Part shown: positions 34,202 to 44,079 of the stretch, piece by piece
Position numbering within the stretch: position 1 is the stretch's first letter
How the letters are laid out: each line of letters starts with the position of its first letter
Assembly: GCA_023375785.1 (NCBI GenBank)
Contig: SZWC01014979.1
Location: forward strand, 20,382 to 71,848
DNA length: 51,467 nucleotides
Reading direction: 5' to 3'
Origin: Penium margaritaceum
Taxonomy: Eukaryota; Streptophyta; Zygnematophyceae; Desmidiales; Peniaceae
Position numbers and translations under genes: made by a program
Notes under the pieces: generated by a model
What the model was told of the DNA's origin: nothing
Seen by the model: the letters and a program-made list of their open reading frames with translations, nothing else
The model's database searches: none

Positions 34202-34560
34202 GATCAAATTTGAGGTGCAACAAAATTCATAAAGACCGATCTGTACAGCGGATATCACTAGATCAGAGTCGCAGATACTGACATCAAAAGGATGGCATTC
34301 CAAACTTTCTATGGGCAATTTGAGTCCACCGTCATGCTACTTGGACTCACAAATACCCTGGCAACGTTCATGGCTATGAAAAACAGCATTTCTGGCTGTA
34401 TCTTGACAACTTTGTCATCGTATTCCTCTACGACATTCTGGTGTGTAGTCATACTCCGGAGGAGCACGATGGATACCTCCAAGAAATCCTCGAGGTTTTG
34501 TAAAGAGAGACATTTTATGGAAGTCTCTCGAAGTGCGACCTTGTTCTTTGCACAGGTGTT
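34202..34560 (+). pseudogene. CHR-1 RT, C-terminal half
   Basis: Resumes the RT: GATKFIKTDLYSGYHQIRVA, DIKRMAFQTFYGQFESTVML, LTNTLATFMAMKN. The catalytic box reads FLYD in place of YLDD. Then EEHDGYLQEILEVL and a stop. Continues directly from the half ending at 20,294, showing that CHR-2 entered this coding region. Confidence 0.85.
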
Positions 34561-35110
34561 TTTAGGTTTCTACAGCTACTACCGTTGATTTGTGAGGGGC
34601 TACACGAGAATTTCAGCACCTCTCTGATCTCACTTGAAGAAACATCAAGTTGAATTAGGACGACAGTGAACAAGAAGCATATCTTACTTTGTGAAACACT
34701 TTGACCTTGGTGTCTGTCCTCCAATTAGCGGATCTAATGGCTGACTACATTATGGCCACCGATGCCTCAGATTAGGCCATCGGAGCCGTTCTTCTCCAAG
34801 ACAACAGCACTGGAGAACAACTAATCATCCGCACCTACCACCATGCACTAAAGTATCTGAAGATGCAGCCAAATCTCAGCCGTCAACATACCTGTTTGAC
34901 GGAGTTTTTTTAATCTATATTTGACTATGACATCGAGTATTGACCTAGAAAAATAAATGTAGCAGAGACTCAGCTGCCGGCCAGATATAACGGCCGACAT
35001 CGCAACCTTGCAAGTGGACCGAGATCCATATATGCAGCAGCTGTTTACACGTGGCTTCAAGCTCCAAGGCGCATATGACATAACCAAGTTCTGGTTTGAT
35101 GAACCCTACT
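34561..35110 (+). pseudogene. CHR-1 RNase H
   Basis: VFLGFYSYYR opens the connection region. IMATDASD with an in-frame stop, then AIGAVLLQDN gives the catalytic segment. HALKYLKMQPNLSRQHT and FDYDIEY follow. TDAS is kept but stops and frameshifts intervene. Confidence 0.75.
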
Positions 35111-35940
35111 GGCAGTGAAGATTCACCCAACAGGTGGTCGTACCCCTGAGCAGCGATCTGCGATGCATGTTGCTCGAGGAGTGCCACGACACCGGCCCAG
35201 GAAGACACGTCTGCAAAGACAAGATACAGAAGAAGTTGGCCAAGTATTGTTAGTGGGAGTGGATGCAGACCGACGCAGCAAACGTTTGCAAAATGTACAA
35301 TACATGCAAGAGACAAAAAGCATGACGCACGCTACCACCCAGGCTATTGCAATCGATACCCGTTCCCATGGAGCCGTGCTGCGACATCTCAATGGACTTT
35401 GCCACCGGACTACCTATGACACCCAAGGGATATGAAGCCATCCTCGTGGTCGAAAGTTTTTCCAAAATGTTGCACTTTATTCCGACGACATCCATGGTGA
35501 CGGGGAAGGGAACCTCGTGAATTGTTCTCAATCACATCATCGGTTACATGGCGTACCACTTACCATCAAGAGCAACAGGGATGGTTGATTTTCAAGCCCT
35601 TTTCTTTGCCAATTGATGACGCCATATGGAAGTCGAATTCAACTTTTTACGGCTTGTCATCCACAGATTAGCGACCAAATTCAGTGAACAAACCAAATGC
35701 TTGAATACATTCTCCGCACATTATGCAAGCTACACGGCACTGATTAAGCAATAAAACTACCCTTCGCCACATACAACTCTATCGTCCCTACTACAACGGG
35801 TAAAGTTCTGTTTGAATTAGTATACAGTAAACTTCTTGCCACATTGACAGGATGACAAGTTGAGAGAAATATTCCCGCGTTCGATACACATTGCCACAAG
35901 GTCTCCAAAATCTGGGAAGAAACATGGCAGACCCACACAA
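35111..35940 (+). pseudogene. CHR-1 integrase
   Basis: Fragmented over three frames: HDTGPGRH-type residues near 35,190, a K-YCWEWMQTD-ANVCKMYNTC finger region near 35,230-35,310, SMEPCCDISMDFATGLPM near 35,380, VVESFSKMLHFIPT near 35,450, TACHPQISDQIQ near 35,655 and NQMLEYILRTLCKLHGTD near 35,700. Every landmark of the D,D-E integrase is present in order but no long frame remains. Confidence 0.75.
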
Positions 35941-35954
35941 AGACACAAGAAACA

Positions 35955-36404
35955 ATGAATCAAGGTGCCAAAAAACATTACAGCAACAAAACTTTCACTG
36001 CCGCCGACCGGGTCCTCCTCTACTCCGTAAATATTCAACTCCCTGGAAAAGATTTTGTGAGGCTCAAATCCCGCTGCTTGGGACCATTTGAGATCGCGTG
36101 CATGCAAACCCCAGTGGCTGTGGGAATCAAACTCCCTGACACCATGGCAATACATTCATTCTTCCACATCAGCAATCTAAAGCACTACCGTGATCCAAGT
36201 GAGAATTTTCCAGACCGAGATATTCCTCCACCCCCTCTGGTCCAAGCGGATAGAGGTAGACATTACAATATCAAGGACATCCTCAGACACTGTGGACGTG
36301 GAAAGACTATATAGTTTCTAGTTCAATGGCATGGATATGACACCGCATACAACAGTTGGAAGCCCTGCGATAATCTAAGAGACGTGGATCATCTGATTGA
36401 CTGC
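35955..36404 (+). pseudogene. CHR-1 integrase C-terminal region and chromodomain
   Basis: Open frame of about 119 codons: NQGAKKHYSNKTFTAADRVL, KDFVRLKSRCLGPFEI, FFHISNLKHYRDP, then YNIKDILRH. After a stop, FLVQWHGYDTAYNSWKPCDN and DVDHLID give a chromodomain with its closing Trp intact. Closely matches 43,773-44,075 on minus, placing both elements in one family. Coding is followed within a few bases by the copia TSD. Confidence 0.85.
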
Positions 36405-36409
36405 TGTTT

Positions 36410-37017
36410 TGCTTCATATGTTTGCCCTTTATTCAGTGTTGTAGGATGGATCAGGAATGTTCTATCCCTTGTGGAGGTATGACCCCTGGATCCGTTGTAG
36501 GGTGGCTCAAGTATGCTATGTCTCATGTGAGATATGACCTGTGAGTACACCATGTGGGTGAATGGTTAACTTGGCCATTTTTTTTTATTTGGCCAAGTGA
36601 CAGGTCATGATTTTGATCCAAGCCCCATGCACATCTTGGTTGTTATGGAAGCTTCCAAGAAATAAATTCTAAAGCTTCTTTGAAAGCTACATGGTTGGTC
36701 TGTCACCTTGGCACTAGGATGCTTATGTGTCAAGCCCATCGTGCAAGTCTGGTGGTGATGTGGCAAGTTCACGCCACTTCTCACGAATGTCGTTTTGAGT
36801 TCTAGGACTCAACAATCAGCTATAAAGGGACTTGTCTTTTATGTTGATCAATTCATCCTTGCTTGATGCTCTCTTACGTATTGATGACATGAGCTCTTCT
36901 TGAGATATAATGCTAAGTTGTGAGTAGTCTTGAAGGTGCAATGTATGCATGAGACATTCCTGTAAAGGAATAAGGTTTAGAAACCTGTGCCAAAGGTGGC
37001 TAGCGTAGTAGCTAACA
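36410..37017 (+). repeat. Copia 5' LTR
   Basis: Begins TGCTTCATATGTTTGCCC and ends GTAGCTAACA. Aligns with the 3' LTR through GGATCAGGAATG, TATGACCCCTGGATCCGTTG, GAGATATGACCTGTGAGTA, TGGTTGGTCTGTCACCTTGG and GAGCTCTTCTTGAGAT. Contains a tRNA-like patch at 36,563-36,620, weaker than that of the 3' copy. Confidence 0.85.
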
Positions 37018-37389
37018 AATGCTTCTTGGTGCATGCCTCTGGTTACATAAGGTTCATGCACACAACCGCTAAGTCACAAGCAATGAGAGCTCCTTTGCTC
37101 TCACACAACTTCTCTGTTTGCAAGTGAACGTGAGCAGGAGGGGAATGCAACACATCTACATCTTTCCGCCTTTGCAAGGTGACATCAGCCTATATCAGCC
37201 TGCATCAGCCTACATCTGCTCGCAACGACCAATGTGGAGAGGGAAAGCACTTGCCTCTTCTCACAAACAGCCTACAATGGCCTCAAGTACAGGCACATTG
37301 GCATAAAAAAAAGGTGAAGTAGCTGTAGCAGTTGTGTTTGTAGGGATGGTAGGGACAGGGGAACAAGGGAATCATTCTCCCATCCTAAA

Positions 37390-38105
37390 TTTTGATGGAG
37401 GAGGGTTAGCTCTCTAGAAGTGGCACTTTGAAATCATCATAGATGACAGAGACTTGCTAAGATATTTTGATGGAATCATCCCAGCACCAAAGGAGAAAGG
37501 TGCTTGCCTTGTGGCATAGATCAAGTTCTACAAGAAGGCTCTTGCCATTCTTGTGTTCTCCATACAATCCTCTGTCCTTACACGCGTCAGTGGTTGTACA
37601 ATGGCAGCCGTAGCATACGTCAAAGAAGGCAAGGTGTTTCAGTCCTCCTCACTTGCTAACCGTCTCTTCGTTGTATAGAAACCCATCAGCATGAAGCTTG
37701 GTGAAGCAGAGGATGTCTCCGCCTTTACGTAGTCGCTCTTGAGACACTCTTGCAACAAGCCACCGGCATAGGGTGAAACCTAAAATCCAATATGTGGGCC
37801 ATGATTTTTCTGATTACACTGCCAGAGAGCTGTGATCCCATGATCGTAGTGATTGGAGGGTGGATTGAAGAGCAATTTTCCTGTCTCGGAGTAAATGCAA
37901 AATGAAATACGTCACAGCAGCAGTGAAGTAAACATGGTTGCTTTTCCTCATGAAGTAGTGGCACCTTCCGTAAGACTTCCCCTTCTGGATAGAAAGGAAG
38001 CAACAGCGCTAGCAACAGTGGAAGGGTTCTAAAGTGCCAAGGAAACTGCCATAAGTACGGCAAGGCTGGACACTGGGCTCGGGAGTGCAGGACACCCAAG
38101 AAGGA
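37390..38105 (+). pseudogene. Copia gag with CCHC knuckle
   Basis: Frames read WHFEIIIDDRDLLRYFDGII then PAPKE (the copia gag core starting W...I...L..DL...IDG), MKLGEAEDVSAFT, and ESCDPMIVVIGGWIEEQFSC. At about 38,045-38,090 CHKYGKAGHWAREC is a zinc knuckle whose second Cys is Tyr. A minus-strand frame of 159 codons (37,725-38,204) is an antisense shadow. The leader 37,018-37,389 holds a short threefold ATCAGCCTACAT-like repeat near 37,182-37,217. Confidence 0.7.
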
Positions 38106-38109
38106 GGGA

Positions 38110-38619
38110 GGAGAAGGTGATGAATGGAGAGGGGGAAATGGTGGGAAGGATCCTACAAGCTTAATGGCTGAGTGTGCCTCCAATAAAAGGAGGGTGATAC
38201 TCAATGTTGGAGCTTACGACCTTGATTCAAGCACAAACAAGTACACCAGTTACAAGAAGAGAGAATTCATCTCTCTTACTCCATGCAACAAGAACTTCAG
38301 ATTCGCCAACAGCAAGGTTGAGGCAGCTGAGGGGATTGGTGATAAGCTGGCCACAGTGGGTGTCAAGGCTGTGGACTCCGACCTCAGGTTAGAGGGGGTA
38401 GTCTACTTGCCCCTTTTCACAACCAACTTTCTCTCGGTCTCTAAGATAATTCAACACGGCATGATTGTGGTCTTCACAGAGAAGGAAGCCGTGACAGTCC
38501 CTACCATTAACATCAACATATCCTACTCTGCCAAGAATTTTGTTGCACAGGTCCCTCTCGTTCATGGTCTATACATATTGCAGACCAAGATGAGAAAACA
38601 AAGGCTGAATCTTCGGTGA
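38110..38619 (+). pseudogene. Copia protease/pre-integrase region
   Basis: About 150 open codons containing LEGVVYLPLFTTNFLSVSKI, the conserved YVP-F..NLLSV box between copia protease and the pre-integrase domain, then LVHGLYIL. The protease catalytic DSGA is not visible; the place where it should lie reads NVGAYDLDSSTNKYT. Follows the zinc knuckle. Confidence 0.7.
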
Positions 38620-38759
38620 TGGGGAGTAGAGCAGCCATGCAGATTCTGATGACAAAGGGCAGGTTGGAGCAGCGGAATCAGTGGCATTGGAGGATTTGGC
38701 AATAAAACCAGAAGGAAAAGCAGCCACCGGGGCTGTTCTTTCCAGCCAACATACATGCT

Positions 38760-39150
38760 CTGAGAACCTGTGGCACAGGCGCTTCTGCACATGGCCCATC
38801 GCGAAATGATTCTGATGGAAAAGCAGGAGCTAGTGTGTGGGATGGAGCTAGGTGATGAGGCAGAGGGAGCCAAGATCTTGTTTGAGCCATGCCTTTGGGG
38901 CAAGGCCAAGGAGAAACCCTTCAAGCACAATAGTACTCGTGCTCTTGCACCCCTTGACCTCATCCACTCTAATATGTGTGGTCCCTTTTGTATATCATCC
39001 AACAGAGGCTGCATATGTTTTTTCACATGCATTGACGAAGACAGGAGGAGCTTGCAGGTCAAAGGAGCACGTCTCAAAGTACCTCGGCAGCATTACGATG
39101 CAGATACGGGTGGATGGAAAGGCTTCAAGATATTTGTTCCTGGTTCAAGA
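38760..39150 (+). pseudogene. Copia integrase, truncated
   Basis: ENLWHRRFC (the LWH-R pre-integrase motif, before 38,790), PCLWGKAKEKPFKHNSTRA and LAPLDLIHSNMCGPFCISSN are the start of the integrase core including its first catalytic Asp position, changed to Asn in HSN. CFFTCIDEDRR is the next strand. Roughly 60 residues later the text switches to RT, so most of the integrase core, about a kilobase in normal copia elements, is deleted. Confidence 0.7.
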
Positions 39151-40560
39151 GGAGCCAATGTCTGACTCAAAGTTACTCACTCGGCCGGACAAAGCTGAGT
39201 GGGATGAAGCAATTCACAGTAAATTCAGCTCCATCGAGGAGAATAGGACATGGGTGCTGGTGGATAGACCGTCTGAGACTCTTGTTGTGGGGTCCAAGTG
39301 GGTGTCGAAAGCAAAAATGAAACACGATGGCAAGATAGATAATTACAAGGATCGGATGGTAGCAAATGGGTTCTCTCAACGGCCTTGCACAGAGTACAAT
39401 GAGACCTTTGATCCTGTTGTGACGTTCACCTCCATCCTGTTAATTCTCGCCATTGCTACTGCCAAGAACATGGAAGTCCACTAGATGAATGTCAAAACAT
39501 ACTTTCTCTACAGCAAACTTGACAAGGAGGTGTTGGTGGAGGTTCTAGAGGGGTTTTATGCTCCCGAGGGCAAGGTGTGCAGATTGGTTAAAGCTCTCTA
39601 TGGGCTAAAACAAGCGCCAATACTTCGGTACCAGGAGGTGGATGCATTCATGGCTAGGGATTTGTTCATGCATTGCAACAACAATCCTTGAATAAACATT
39701 CATGAGAGAGACAAAGGAACCGTTGGTCACCTTGTACATCAATGACTTGTTTCTATGTTCTTCTTTAACGGGACTACTAGATGATCTCAAGGGGCAGCAT
39801 TTTTCCCTAGTGCCAGATGAATTCGATGTTTAAAATACTTTTCAAGGTGCACACTAATTTCGTTTTGCAAAATATTTTTGGGTTTGCACACTAGTACAAT
39901 GAAACTGGTCAAACCCACACACTAATTTCGTGGAGGTTGTTCAGATCCCGAACAACTTCGCACTTCAAATCTTCAGTTATCGGCCGAAAACGTCCTCGAC
40001 AGCCACCTTTGCAAAGCGACGAAGTGCACTTTAGAATTTTTATGGTCCAGAAGTCGAACTGGATCACAGAGAAATCATGAATCGCACACAAAAAAAGCCA
40101 ATAACATTTTGCTTGCGCACACGAATACTTAAATTCGTTTTAAAAAATAATTTTTTAGTAACGAAATCATCTGGCAGTAGGGTAGCATATTCGAGATGAA
40201 GGAGATGGGTCCTCTTGATTTCTACCTTGGAATTTCCATCAAGCATAGCACGTACCATCATCTTGAAAGAGATAGAATACATTGAATCCATCCTTGTTAT
40301 GGCATGGCAGATTACAAGCCTGTCAGCACACCCATGATCTCAAAGTGCAAGCTCTCCACCTCCATCTCCCCATCGAATGAAGTGGAGAAAACTGACATAC
40401 TGGGCATTCCATATGAGTCTACAGTGGGCAGTCTCATGTATGCCATGGTCGCCACCCGACCAGATATAGCCCATGCTATTGGGCAGGTGAGCCAGTTTGT
40501 GGCCAACCCTAGTCCACTGCACTATTAGGCTGTGAAGTGCATTATGCGCTACCTCAAGTG
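39151..40560 (+). pseudogene. Copia reverse transcriptase, split by a TIR element
   Basis: First part 39,160-39,804: KAEWDEAIHSKFSSIEENRT, GSKWVSKAKMKHDGKIDNYK, ETFDPVVTFTSILLILAIAT, the VH*MNVKTYFL segment, EGFYAPEGKVCRLVKALYGL and KQAP, then TLYINDLFLCS in which the YVDD box is YIND. After the inserted 39,805-40,182 element it resumes with FEMKEMGPLDFYLGISIKHS and, at 40,304-40,528, GIPYESTVGSLMYAMVATRP and DIAHAIGQVSQF. Stops separate the blocks. Confidence 0.85.
39805..40182. mobile_element. 378-bp non-autonomous TIR element (MITE-like)
   Basis: The left end CCCTAGTGCCAGATGAATTC and the inverted right end CCCTACTGCCAGATGATTTC differ at two positions. Flanks AGCATTTT (39,796-39,803) and AGCATATT (40,184-40,191) match at 7 of 8, a likely TSD. 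Removing the element and one flank restores the copia RT between QHFS and FEMKEMG. Subterminal CACACTAATTTCGT occurs twice near the left end, with related inverted words near the right. No coding capacity. A TSD of about 8 bp would suit hAT; 9 bp would suit Mutator. Confidence 0.75.
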
Positions 40561-41086
40561 GACGCAACATGTGCGGCTACACTTTTAAAACCTCGTTGGA
40601 TCCGTGTCACTCCGTCTCATATGGTACACCATCGCTGATTGGGGAGGCAATATAGACTATAGAGAATCCATCTCCGGTTTCATGTGTATGCTGAATGGAG
40701 GTGTTATCAGATGGACGAGTCACAAGTAGGATTGTGTCTCTCTTTCAACAGTTTGAAGCTCAATACATTGCATTGGCTGAGGTGTGTAAATAGATGAAGT
40801 GGCTAAGCAACTTGCTATCTGAGATATAGATACCATAGGCAATGACAACGGTCATCAAGATTGGCAATATGAGCGGAACTGACATGTCCAAGAACCCAGT
40901 CTTGTCCAGGCGCACAAAACACATTGAAATCCGCTACCACTGTGATCGGGACATGGTCTCTAGGCAGGAAGTGGAGCTCGAGTATGTTGATATCAAGCTT
41001 AACGGGGGTGACATGCTTACGAAGCCACTGGACAAGGATCTCCACCAGGCGGGCAGGCATGGTATTGGCATGGTCAACGCCAAGTG
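40561..41086 (+). pseudogene. Copia RNase H
   Basis: IADWGGNIDYRESISGFMCM and LNGGVIRWTSHK match the copia RNase H text ADWAGD..DRKSTSG...GGA.SW.SK, with a stop soon after. A frame at 40,842-41,087 continues SKNPVLSRRTKHIEIRYHCD, VELEYVDIKLNGGDMLTKPL, the conserved C-terminus. Several stops separate the halves. Confidence 0.85.
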
Positions 41087-41120
41087 ATGAAGAATGATGA
41101 TAGCGAGTGACACAAGGTGC

Positions 41121-41131
41121 AAGGGAGAGAT
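41121..41131 (+). promoter_or_regulatory. Copia polypurine tract
   Basis: AAGGGAGAGAT directly before the 3' LTR start TGGTTGAATATG, the expected priming site for plus-strand DNA synthesis. Confidence 0.65.
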
Positions 41132-41787
41132 TGGTTGAATATGTTTGCCCCTTGTTCGGTGTTATAGAATGGATCAGGAATGCTCTGCCCCTTCTCGTGG
41201 TATGACCCCTGGATCCGTTGTGGGGTGACTCGACTATGCTCTGACCCATGTGAGATATGACCTGTGAGTACACCATGTAGATGAATGGTTAACTTGGCAA
41301 TTTCGTTGATTTGGCCGAGTGAGAGATCGTGAGTTTGATTCTGGCCCCATGAACATCTTGATTGTTATCGAAACTTCCAAGAAATAAAGTCTGTAGCTTC
41401 TTGCAAGCTACATGGTTGGTCTGTCACCTTGGCACTAGGATCCTTATGTGTCAAGCCCAAAGCGCAAGTCTATCGGTTATGTGGCAGGATCAAGCCACTT
41501 CTCAGGAATGTGCTTTTGAGTTTTAGGTCTAGACATACAGCTATAAAATGACTTGTCTTGCATGTTGATCATTTAACCCTTGCTTGATTCTCTCTTTTGT
41601 ATTGACGACTTGAGCTCTTCTTGAGATGTCATGCTAAGGCGTTTGTGCTGTTGAGGGTGAAGTGTATGCCTGATTAAATTCTGGGGCATATGAGACATGC
41701 CTGAAAAAGAAGAAGGTGTAAAAACCTTTGTGAGCTTTTTTCGTTTTGCGGTTTCTCTGCTAGAGGTGGTTAGCTCAATAGCAAACA
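41132..41787 (+). repeat. Copia 3' LTR
   Basis: 656 bp, TGGTTGAATATGTTTGCCCC to AATAGCAAACA, homologous throughout to 36,410-37,017. Contains at 41,286-41,342 a tRNA-like pair of motifs: TGGTTAACTTGG resembling an A box and AGTTTGATTCT resembling a B box, 34 bases apart. Confidence 0.85.
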
Positions 41788-41837
41788 TGTTTTTGCCACC
41801 ACTCGCCACAGTAGCGCAACGCGCCAGGACGACGCAG

Positions 41838-41852
41838 CTAAAAGGGGGGAAA
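41838..41852 (+). promoter_or_regulatory. CHR-1 polypurine tract
   Basis: CTAAAAGGGGGGAAA immediately precedes the 3' LTR start TGTTACATACC. The corresponding site in the minus-strand relative is GGAGGGGGGACGAG. This places the 3' end of the outer element and confirms that the copia insertion fell just before it. Confidence 0.7.
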
Positions 41853-42395
41853 TGTTACATACCAGACACACATGAGTCCTTCCTAATCACGCATGAGCAT
41901 TATTTTCATTACTTTCATGACCCACCACGTTGCGACTTCCGGTTCTTCACATCAACCTCCCAAGGATATTTTTCCCAGCTACCACGTTTGGCAATTTTCC
42001 ATTACTAAAGCCTCGGATAGCTTCAACCACCTTCCAAAATCAATAAGAAAAGTGTCACAAAAAACATCGATATTTTTATGCTATGTGGTCGACTTCTCGA
42101 CAACGGCGGATCCTTTCAAAAGCACGACTCAATATTCTCAAAGCCTACCAGTATCTTGGTGGAGCTTCTCCAAGCATCCACCCATGGCGTGGCCACACTT
42201 GTATCGCTCGGCTTGATGACCTAACATATGGTTCATTCTCATTCTCGGCATTGTATACACTTGTCCAAAAAAATCGACACTTTTAATCAAAGTACACTTA
42301 CCGCTAATCATGAATTGCTCAAGTGTCCTAAATTCCAAGGTCATGTTTTGTCCCGCATATTTCTGCATTCACCATCTACACTTCCGATCAAAACA
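41853..42395 (+). repeat. CHR-1 3' LTR
   Basis: 543 bp, TGTTACATACC to CCGATCAAAACA. Homologous to 17,928-18,494 (+), 42,417-42,895 (-) and 43,056-43,596 (-). Shared words include AAAGCCTACCA, CTTGGTGGAGCTTCTC, AAGCATCCACCCA and GTCGACTTCTC. Short apparent reading frames inside it are non-coding. Confidence 0.85.
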
Positions 42396-42416
42396 ACAAC
42401 CAGGAGATATTATTTC

Positions 42417-42895
42417 TGTTATGTCGAGAAGAATGTAGGTGGTTCACGGGGATGAGGTGTGAGACAAAAGACGATTTGAAGGTTTGGGGAAATGGATGAT
42501 TTGTATCAAGTAGTACCATACTGCTCTTGATATTCAATTTCTCAAATTTTATAGTTGGGGTTGCGTGGCAAGTGGATGCTTTAGGAAGCACCACCAGAAC
42601 TTGTGGGGCTTGAAGAATACTATGGCGCATTTTGATAAACATCAAGCGTCATCGAGAAGCAAACCGAACAGTATTGAAACATTGATGTTTTTTACAATAC
42701 TCTTGTCAACCCTTAAGGAAGGTGGTCGAAGTCGTCAACATATTCTGGAACAGAACACCGAAGCTCAAGGCAGTTGGCCCAAAATGTCTTTGGCCGAACG
42801 GTGTAAGAATCTTGAGTTGGACAAGCGGTGGACAGTAAATATAATGACAAAAATGCCCATTCACAGTGTGACTTGTGTATGTCAGAAGCGTAACA
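42417..42895 (-). repeat. Solo LTR of the CHR-1 family
   Basis: On minus, begins TGTTACGCTTCTGACAT and ends CTCGACATAACA, aligning with the other family LTRs. No coding sequence, polypurine tract or primer site adjoins it. ATTTC (42,412-42,416) and TTTTC (42,896-42,900) match at four of five, consistent with a TSD, so it is probably the product of LTR-LTR recombination. It lies tail to tail with the CHR-1 3' LTR, 21 bases apart. Confidence 0.75.
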
Positions 42896-43055
42896 TTTTC
42901 TAGCTTCTCAAAGGGAAAAAGGGAATTGATGTAAATGAACAACCAGGATATGATTTTGTTTAAACAAGTTATCAATGTATACGGCAATGAAAATTACCAC
43001 AACAGGTAGTAAAAAAAACAAAGATCTGAACAAAATAACAAACATAGGTCAAGAC
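42896..43055. other. Short unassigned interval
   Basis: AT-rich, 160 bases, between the solo LTR and the next element. No gene or repeat seen apart from an ACAACCAGGA word also present at 42,396-42,405. Confidence 0.5.
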
Positions 43056-43596
43056 TGTGATGCCGAATGGAGCACAGGTGGTCACAGAGATGAGGTACGG
43101 GACAATATATGATTCGATGATTTGGAACAAATTGATAATCTATTCTTAACACTAAGCATACTTTGATGGGTGATCCGAGCACCAACATACAATTCCATTA
43201 ATGAGAATGAGGCATATCTTGGGTCCTCCGCGCTCCAGCTGAGCGACGTGTACAAGGTCACATCGTGAGTGGCTGCTTTGAGAAGCTCCACCAAGAAATT
43301 GGTAGGCTTTGAGAGCATTGAGGCGCATCTTTACAAAATTCTAGAGCCGTTGAGAAGTCGACTGGATAAGATTCAAACATTGATAGGGTTTGTGACTCTT
43401 CTTTTGTCCATTCTGGAAGGTGGTCAAAGTTGTCAAAAACTTCTGAAATGGAACACCGGAGGTCGGGGCAGGTGGCCGAAATGCCCTCGGCCAATCAGCA
43501 TGAATATCCTAAATTCGTCGCCAGGTGGGCCACCAATGTTATGACAAAAAATCTACTCACAGAATTCAGAGACTCGTGCACGTCAAGGACATAACT
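43056..43596 (-). repeat. 3' LTR of the minus-strand CHR-1-family element
   Basis: On minus, starts (A)GTTATGTCCTTGACG with the first base of TG changed, and ends CATTCGGCATCACA. 541 bp against 543 for the CHR-1 3' LTR. Preceded on minus by the purine stretch GGAGGGGGGACGAG, its polypurine tract. Confidence 0.8.
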
Positions 43597-43610
43597 CGTC
43601 CCCCCTCCTA

Positions 43611-44075
43611 GTCGTGACATTCAGGTACATAAGCAGACAAATTCCGGTGACGGTGGTATTGGCCGTCAATGAGGTGATCAATATCTCAGAGGTTGTCATA
43701 GGTCTCCTAGCTGTTGTACATGGCGTCGTAGCCAGGCCACTTAACCGGATATTCAGATGTTTCTCCACGACGTCAATGCCCAAAGATTTCTTTAATCACA
43801 TACTTTGTAACCCCGTCCACTTCAACAGGAGGTAGTAGTGTGACGTCTCTACCGAGGGAGTTTGTATTGGTGTCCCGGTGATACTTGAGTTTGCTGATGT
43901 GGAATACAGTATGAATTGCCATGCTCTCAGATAGGTGAAGGCAAGCGACGATAGGGTTTTGTATTTTCTTGATTTCAAACGGTCCCAACCAGTGGGGTTT
44001 GAGCCTTGCAAAGTCCTGTCCTTGGATTTTGATGTTTGTTGAGCTAAGGAGTTCTCTATCACCAGCACTGAACAC
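43611..44075 (-). pseudogene. Integrase C-terminal region and chromodomain (minus element)
   Basis: Open frame 44,075-43,773: GDRELLSSTNIKIQGQDFAR, LKPHWLGPFEI, FHISKLKYHRD, YVIKEIFGH. In the next frame YPVKWPGYDAMYNS*ETYDN and a second stop before DIDHLI make the chromodomain. Matches 35,955-36,404 residue by residue over most of its length. Confidence 0.85.
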
Positions 44076-44079
44076 ATCA

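Larger units (their letters stand above)
36410..41787 (+). mobile_element. Ty1/copia element nested in CHR-1
   Basis: Copia-type LTR element with LTRs at 36,410-37,017 and 41,132-41,787 and a perfect TGTTT duplication (36,405-36,409 and 41,788-41,792). Internal order is gag, protease with pre-integrase region, integrase, RT, RNase H, as in copia (integrase before RT). The integrase is largely deleted and the RT holds a 378-bp inverted-repeat element. All frames are broken. Confidence 0.85.
17928..42395 (+). mobile_element. CHR-1: outer chromovirus (Ty3/gypsy), interrupted
   Basis: LTR retrotransposon of the chromodomain lineage. Own segments: 5' LTR 17,928-18,494; internal 18,495-20,294, then 34,202-36,409, then 41,788-41,852; 3' LTR 41,853-42,395. 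The two RT halves join in register: DELL ends the left half and DQI*GATKF opens the right. The element copied itself via RNA in the usual order protease, RT, RNase H, integrase, chromodomain. All domains carry stops. It belongs to the same family as the minus-strand element at 43,056-46.9 kb, judged by LTR sequence and length and by the integrase C-terminal region. CHR-2 and copia inserted into it. Confidence 0.75.

Noticed and set aside
37725..38204. 159-codon minus-strand frame
   Set aside because: Antisense to copia gag and its zinc knuckle.
17928..42395. CHR-1 TSD at the outer LTR ends
   Set aside because: TCACA before the 5' LTR and ACAAC after the 3' LTR do not match; the ends are too diverged to define a duplication.
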